Shown piece by piece: positions 5,408-9,081 of a stretch of DNA of 9,081 bases. Position numbers and translations under genes: made by a program. The stretch's first letter is position 1; each line of letters opens with the position of its first letter. The notes beneath the pieces were generated by a model. It saw nothing but the letters and a program-made list of their open reading frames with translations, did no database searches and was not told where the DNA came from. The stretch is from an uncultured Campylobacter sp. (lineage in GTDB: Bacteria; Campylobacterota; Campylobacteria; Campylobacterales; Campylobacteraceae), in contig CALCKS010000232.1 of the NCBI GenBank assembly GCA_937965895.1, forward strand, positions 1 to 9,081, written 5' to 3'.

Positions 5408-6658
5408 ATGAAAAAAATAGCCTTATCGCTTGCGCTTTTGTGTGTGGCGGCGCTTGCCAAAGAGTACGACTACATGCTAGCTAGCACCGCGCAAAAAACT
5501 TTTGAGGAGCCGACTTCTAGCTACGAGACCAAGCAAAGCTACGACGCCAAGGCTCGCCGCCTAGAGCTGGTGAGCAGCTCCGAGCTCGCAGACGGCCTAA
5601 AGGGCAAACACAAAGAGATCGGCTACTACAACAAAGCAGGCGAGATGACGAAATTTGAAGCCTATAGCTATGATTTTGCCGCGAAAAAATGGGTCAAAGT
5701 AACCGAATACAAAGCCGATTATAAAAAAGGCGTCCTCACGCAGGAGTCTAGTTCATTTATCAGAGGCGTGCCGGAAAATGCTAGCAAAATCATCACAAAG
5801 TACCTAAAAAGCGCTAGCAAAGAGATCAGATACGAGCTGGTAAAGGGCAAATGGCAAAAAGCCGCGCTAACCAAAACCATAGAGAACGCATACGGCGAGA
5901 ACGAGCTCATCGTGCTTAGCGTCTGGGATGGCAAAAGATGGCAGCCTAAATCAAAAACGCAGCTACTCTACGGCGCGGACGGACAAACTCGCGGCTACGA
6001 GAGCTGGGACTACGAAAACGGCGCGTGGCAAAGCCGTGAAAGAAGCACTGTTGCGGGCGACGTGAAGGGCAAATACGAGCAGGTAAGAAGCGTATTTGAG
6101 GGCGGCGCGTGGCGCTATGACGAGATGTCAAAGCACGACTATGACGCCTCTAGCGGCAAAGACGTGACGATAAACCTCATCTGGAACGCCGAGCAAAACG
6201 CGTGGGAAAACAACAGTAAAAGCGTCTCGGTCGTAGAGGGCGCGGGCTTTGAAACGGCGGCGTTTTTGTGGGATAAAGAGCGCAAAGAGTGGACGCAGGA
6301 GTACTCCAACCGCAGCATCTACGACAAGAGCGGCGAGCGTCTGCTAACGCAGCGATACGACACGATGGACGGCAGCGAAAAGTTCGTCTACGGCTACAAC
6401 GAGCGCGGCGATAACGTGAGCGTGGATATCTATGAGCTAGCTAGCGACGAAAACGGCAAAAGATGGGTGCAAAATAAGCGCCTGGAGACGACCTTTGATC
6501 CGCATATACTAGCCGACGACGTCGGACACGGCGGCTCGCTGATGTCCTTTGAGATGCCTAGCAGATACGCGGTGACTAGCTTTAAGCAGTTCGTCGCGGC
6601 GGACGGTAAATTTAAGCTCGCTTCAGAGCAGACGTGGAAATATAAAAGGGTCAAATGA
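5408..6658 (+). CDS. Exported Trp-repeat protein A, function unknown
   Basis: Not recognised as a named family. The 416-residue product has a clear signal peptide, MKKIALSLALLCVAALA, with cleavage after Ala17 (AxA) and no lipobox, so it is probably periplasmic or secreted. The mature part is highly charged and aromatic, lacks cysteine, and consists of repeats centred on a Trp followed by a Lys- or Arg-rich strand and often YD..G. The key Trp residues are 95, 149, 178, 207, 235, 266, 295, 353 and 410. Most are 28-31 apart, and the larger gaps (54, 58, 57) are about two units. It loosely resembles the W/YD-type beta repeats of Bacteroidetes secreted proteins. The C-terminal region has FDPHILADDV. 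I chose ATG 5408 because AAGGAG lies five bases upstream and the signal peptide starts there; the frame opens earlier at a TTG (5357), ahead of the promoter. A paralogue follows 148 bases downstream. Confidence 0.85.
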   Translation: MKKIALSLALLCVAALAKEYDYMLASTAQKTFEEPTSSYETKQSYDAKARRLELVSSSELADGLKGKHKEIGYYNKAGEMTKFEAYSYDFAAKKWVKVTEYKADYKKGVLTQESSSFIRGVPENASKIITKYLKSASKEIRYELVKGKWQKAALTKTIENAYGENELIVLSVWDGKRWQPKSKTQLLYGADGQTRGYESWDYENGAWQSRERSTVAGDVKGKYEQVRSVFEGGAWRYDEMSKHDYDASSGKDVTINLIWNAEQNAWENNSKSVSVVEGAGFETAAFLWDKERKEWTQEYSNRSIYDKSGERLLTQRYDTMDGSEKFVYGYNERGDNVSVDIYELASDENGKRWVQNKRLETTFDPHILADDVGHGGSLMSFEMPSRYAVTSFKQFVAADGKFKLASEQTWKYKRVK

Positions 6659-6684
6659 TCTTTTGCTAGTAGCCCAACTGCGGT

Positions 6685-6793
6685 AAATTTGACGCTTTGG
6701 ATTCGGTCAAATTTAACAAGCGCCCGAGCGTCAAATTTAGCTCGTTAATTTTGCCTTTGAGTCAAATTTTACGCATCGCTTGCGGTCAAATTT
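6685..6793. repeat. Evenly spaced array of five AAATTT motifs between the paralogues
   Basis: AAATTT starts at 6685, 6709, 6733, 6764 and 6788, with spacings of 24, 24, 31 and 24 bases. The last four are GTCAAATTT in the same orientation; the first is the inverse, AAATTTGAC. The final copy ends just before the ribosome binding site of the second paralogue, so the array fills its whole upstream region. No clear TATAAT is present, so the downstream gene may depend on transcription from 5372. Confidence 0.75.
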
Positions 6794-6806
6794 AAAAGGA
6801 GCGGCT

Positions 6807-8078
6807 ATGAGGCGTTTTTGGACGATAGCGATTTTTGCGGCGATTTGGGTCTTGCCGCTAGCTGCGTCGGGCGAAATTTGCCTAAAAAAGACTATCTATA
6901 AAACGCAGGGCGACGCCGTGCCGCACTACAAATACGAAACGAGCCAAGCTTACGACGCGAAGGCTCGACTACTAGAAAAAATCTACGACGAAATCAGCGA
7001 TGAGGGCAGGCGCAGGACGAAAAGCATTGTCAAATTTGACGAAAGAGGCGAGCGTGAGATAGGCAGCACTGAGTACGATTGGGACTTTATAGCCGGCAAA
7101 TGGCGCAAAGCAGGGATCTCAAAAACAGAGAGGACAAAGGACGGCGCGTTTGTTTTTATTGATACCCGCGGTCAAAACGGCAAACTAAACCAAGGTCAAA
7201 AAACCGTCGAAAAGCGAACGGGCGCGACGGAAATCTCTCAAAATTTCACTCTAAAAAACGGCAAATGGACGCCTGCGTATCTAACCAAAAGACTTTATGA
7301 CGAAAACCACAAAACCACGCTCATAACGACCTTTGAGTGGAGCGCCAAAGCCAAAAAATGGACGCCGTACGAAAAATCGATATATCGCTATAAAGGCGAC
7401 GTTTATGCTAGCTCAGAGGGCTATAAGTGGCAGGGCAAATGGGTGTCGCAGACAAAGCACGCGGCCTTTGCGGCTGCAGACGGAACGCGCACCGAGATAA
7501 ATTTCAAGTGGGGCGAGGACGCGTGGCAGCCGCAGGAGAGGACGTTGCAAAGAACCCAGCCTGAGTTTAGGCGCTTTACCGATCTTAGATGCCGCTGGGA
7601 CGCTGCAAAGAGCGAGTGGAACGGCTGCTACAAAAACGTGCGCGAGGAGACCGAGCAAGGTCGGCCAAAGTACTCCGCATCGTCGTTTTGGCGTGAGGAG
7701 TCGCAGCGCTGGGAGATAGTGTTTGAAAACGAGCTTAGCTACGACGCGCGCGGTAATTTGATAAAAAATCGCGAGATGTCAGACGGTGAACGGCGCGAGT
7801 ACGTCTACGCCTACGACGAGGCGGGAAATAACGTATCTTCGGCGCTTCGCGAGCCTGATGAGAGCGGCAAATGGCGCGAAATGAAAAAGACGGTAAACGT
7901 CTTTGAACCAGACATCTTGGCGCGCGACGTCATGGATCGCGGCTTCATTGGCGACTACGTAGCCGCAGGCGAAAACGCGATCAAAAGCAGCATGCAGTAT
8001 TTTTTAGACGGCGATGAGTTTAAGTTAAACGAAACGCTCGAGTGGTTTTACGAAAAGTGTGAGCCGTCTCGTGAATGA
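6807..8078 (+). CDS. Exported Trp-repeat protein B, paralogue of the upstream gene, function unknown
   Basis: A 423-residue protein of the same family as the preceding product. It starts with a signal peptide (MRRFWTIAIFAAIWVLPLAA, cleavage around residues 20-22). Repeat Trp residues are at 99, 154, 185, 212, 240, 271, 302, 356 and 413, nearly the same register as in protein A. Matching blocks include QAYDAKARLLE (QSYDAKARRLE in A), EYVYAYDEAGNNVS (KFVYGYNERGDNVS) and FEPDILARDV (FDPHILADDV). Divergence elsewhere is large, so the duplication is old. Unlike A, the mature protein has four cysteines (25, 262, 274, 418) that could form disulfides. The start at 6807 is set by AAAAGGAG five bases upstream; the open frame from TTG 6780 is not the start. 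It is probably co-transcribed with A. A role in the envelope is inference from the signal peptide only. Confidence 0.84.
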   Translation: MRRFWTIAIFAAIWVLPLAASGEICLKKTIYKTQGDAVPHYKYETSQAYDAKARLLEKIYDEISDEGRRRTKSIVKFDERGEREIGSTEYDWDFIAGKWRKAGISKTERTKDGAFVFIDTRGQNGKLNQGQKTVEKRTGATEISQNFTLKNGKWTPAYLTKRLYDENHKTTLITTFEWSAKAKKWTPYEKSIYRYKGDVYASSEGYKWQGKWVSQTKHAAFAAADGTRTEINFKWGEDAWQPQERTLQRTQPEFRRFTDLRCRWDAAKSEWNGCYKNVREETEQGRPKYSASSFWREESQRWEIVFENELSYDARGNLIKNREMSDGERREYVYAYDEAGNNVSSALREPDESGKWREMKKTVNVFEPDILARDVMDRGFIGDYVAAGENAIKSSMQYFLDGDEFKLNETLEWFYEKCEPSRE

Positions 8079-8167
8079 GCCCTATATCGTTCAAATTTCA
8101 CGCTGCGACGCGATGATGTTTGGCTGCGTGGCGGAGTATGGTTTTTAAATAAAATTTAGGAGAAAAT

Positions 8168-8320
8168 ATGCGAAATTTAGAGCAAATTTTAGCATCGCTA
8201 GACGAGAGCGCGCAAAAGGTTTTGGTTTTAGAATACGCAAAACACCCCGTTTGGGACGATGCGAACGAGGTTTTCGTGCTAGCTACGAGGCAAATTTTAG
8301 ATAAAAGCCTAGGGCGATAA
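8168..8320 (+). CDS. Small 50-residue ORF, probably the N-terminal piece of a nonsense-split gene
   Basis: Begins MRNLEQILAS, with an excellent ribosome binding site (AGGAG, 8158-8162, five bases before ATG). It encodes a helical, charged 50-residue peptide (LDESAQKVLVLEYAKHPVW, then DDANEVFVLATRQILDKSLGR) without a signal peptide or membrane segment, and ends at TAA 8318-8320. The next ORF is in the same frame with no stop between them, so this is more likely the start of a longer protein than an independent small gene. It lies 89 bases after the Trp-repeat paralogue. The family is not recognised. Confidence 0.6.
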   Translation: MRNLEQILASLDESAQKVLVLEYAKHPVWDDANEVFVLATRQILDKSLGR

Positions 8321-8383
8321 GAAGGCGCGGATTACGGCGGGACGGTTAAATTTTACGGTGCCGCGCCGATTGCATTTATCGGC

Positions 8384-9037
8384 GTGCATACGCGCATCGT
8401 GCGAAGAAGCATAGGATTTTTACTCACGCAGCGGCATCTTTTGGTTAAATTTGACGCGTCGGCTACAAATGCCGATGAGGTAGCGGCGGCGTTTAGGCTC
8501 GGTAAGTATCTGCAAAACGAGCTGGAAAATCTCGCGTGGCAAGAGCTACAAAAATGCGAATTTGAAATCGAGAGCGAGATGAAAGCGGCGATGAAAAGGG
8601 CGCTAAAAGCCGTTTTAAACGCTATTTTTGAGGAAGGCGTCCAAAGCGACGAGGCTAAAATTTCCGATAAACTTTTAGAGCTCGGCCTTGGCGAAGCGCT
8701 AAAAACGCCGCTTGACGAGAGTAAATTATTATATAAATCGCTTGGCATTTTTAAGCCTAGCTCGCCGATTTTCCATAGCTTAGATAGGGCGCTTTTTGGG
8801 CTGAGTAAGCCTTACGGCGTGATACTAGACGAGCGCGGACTCATTAGCCGAGATCTTATGGAAGAGTCCGTTTTTAGCTCGTGGGACGAGATCGGGGGCG
8901 CGCTCGTAACGGTAAAAGATGGCGAAGAGGACGTCATAATAATCGGCGAAAAAGAGCACCGGATACCTTTTGAGCTAAAAGATAAAAAGGAAAATTTTGC
9001 CGAGTTTTTAAAATTTACGGCGGCGTTAAAAGCGTAA
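8384..9037 (+). CDS. Hypothetical protein with two PH-like segments (downstream part of the split gene)
   Basis: Open from GTG 8384, 217 residues, cytoplasmic, no membrane segments. I see an internal duplication: GFLLTQRHLLVKFD (11-24) and GVILDERGLISRD (145-157). Each has the shape of the strand pair found in bacterial PH-like domains, where G-[FV]-[LI]-[LT] is followed by T/D-x-R-x-L. The C-terminal copy continues with SSWDEIGGALVTVKDGEEDVIIIGEK and a final helix (NFAEFLKFTAALK), as in such domains. Between them is a long charged helical region (about 30-120). PH-like is a by-eye judgement; the function is unknown. GTG 8384 has no ribosome binding site and would cut the first domain, so the true protein probably starts at 8168 and is interrupted (see the spanning entry). 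The next gene has its own promoter. Confidence 0.7.
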   Translation: MHTRIVRRSIGFLLTQRHLLVKFDASATNADEVAAAFRLGKYLQNELENLAWQELQKCEFEIESEMKAAMKRALKAVLNAIFEEGVQSDEAKISDKLLELGLGEALKTPLDESKLLYKSLGIFKPSSPIFHSLDRALFGLSKPYGVILDERGLISRDLMEESVFSSWDEIGGALVTVKDGEEDVIIIGEKEHRIPFELKDKKENFAEFLKFTAALKA

Positions 9038-9056
9038 AATTTAAGCCGAATTTTCG

Positions 9057-9081
9057 TATAATCGCATAAAAACTAAGGAGA
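9057..9081 (+). promoter_or_regulatory. Promoter and ribosome binding site of the gene beyond the window
   Basis: A perfect TATAAT (9057-9062) is followed 12 bases later by TAAGGAGA (9074-9081), so a start codon is expected a few bases past the edge. In C. jejuni, ispA is followed by tkt (transketolase); if synteny resumes after the inserted genes, that is the candidate. The gene itself is not visible. Confidence 0.65.

Larger units (their letters stand above)
8168..9037 (+). pseudogene. Whole split gene: one frame interrupted by TAA at 8318-8320
   Basis: From ATG 8168 the same frame is open to 9037 except for one TAA. The 21 codons between that stop and the GTG at 8384 contain no ATG, GTG or TTG and encode protein-like sequence (DYGGTVKFYGAAPIAFIGV). 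The API at the end of this stretch matches an SPI that precedes the second, similar domain downstream. A single change of CAA, AAA or TAC/TAT to TAA would explain the split. The undamaged product would be about 289 residues. Alternatives are stop-codon readthrough or a sequencing error. Confidence 0.55.

Noticed and set aside
5408..5458. Lipoprotein signal in Trp-repeat protein A because of Cys12
   Set aside because: Residues before Cys12 are Ala-Leu-Leu, not a lipobox, and a good AxA cleavage site follows at Ala17.
6685..6793. CRISPR-like reading of the spaced GTCAAATTT array
   Set aside because: Nine-base repeats with 15-22 base gaps are far too short for a CRISPR, and no cas gene is present.
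8137..8155. Promoter for the split gene (TATGGT or TAAAAT)
   Set aside because: TATGGT is a poor -10, and TAAAAT at 8150-8155 is so close to the ribosome binding site that the transcript would lose it.

Overview
The window looks like a chromosomal segment of a mid-GC Campylobacter, of the C. showae / C. rectus / C. curvus / C. gracilis type. Three things point there. The order ybaB - PDZ protein - ispA with murE nearby matches what I recall of C. jejuni Cj1641-Cj1644. Shine-Dalgarno sites are AAGGAG-like and promoters have strong TATAAT boxes without a clear -35. The hexamer AAATTT is extremely over-represented. All genes lie on the + strand.

Layout. (1) 1-425: 3' end of murE (peptidoglycan precursor ligase). 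(2) 675-1022: panD (aspartate 1-decarboxylase, pantothenate/CoA pathway), with its own promoter. (3) 1248-2024: an EFR1-type flavodoxin plus two-[4Fe-4S] protein, set in AT-rich spacers. (4) 2407-5200: a housekeeping block of ybaB/ebfC (nucleoid-associated protein), a translationally coupled periplasmic protein with a dead HtrA-like protease domain and two PDZ domains (probably the flagellar-disk scaffold PflC), and ispA (farnesyl diphosphate synthase) with an unusual ~104-residue N-terminal extension. (5) 5408-8078: two tandem paralogous exported proteins made of ~29-residue Trp-containing repeats; I know no function for them. (6) 8168-9037: a gene for a two-domain, PH-like protein that seems to be split by an in-frame TAA. 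(7) 9057-9081: promoter and ribosome binding site of the next gene, which by synteny may be tkt.

The conserved genes serve unrelated housekeeping jobs: cell wall, CoA, chromosome architecture, motility scaffold and isoprenoids. The accessory material is the EFR1 gene, the Trp-repeat paralogue pair and the split gene. The most unusual signal is the AAATTT / GTCAAATTTGAC motif: about 78 copies counted by eye, roughly one per 34 bases in spacers and far rarer in conserved coding sequence. It is also dense in the non-conserved N-terminal extensions of the PDZ protein and IspA, which suggests that spacer-type DNA was captured as coding sequence. AAATTT fits RAATTY, the methylated motif that C. jejuni uses to recognise DNA for uptake, so a DNA-uptake role is a testable idea.
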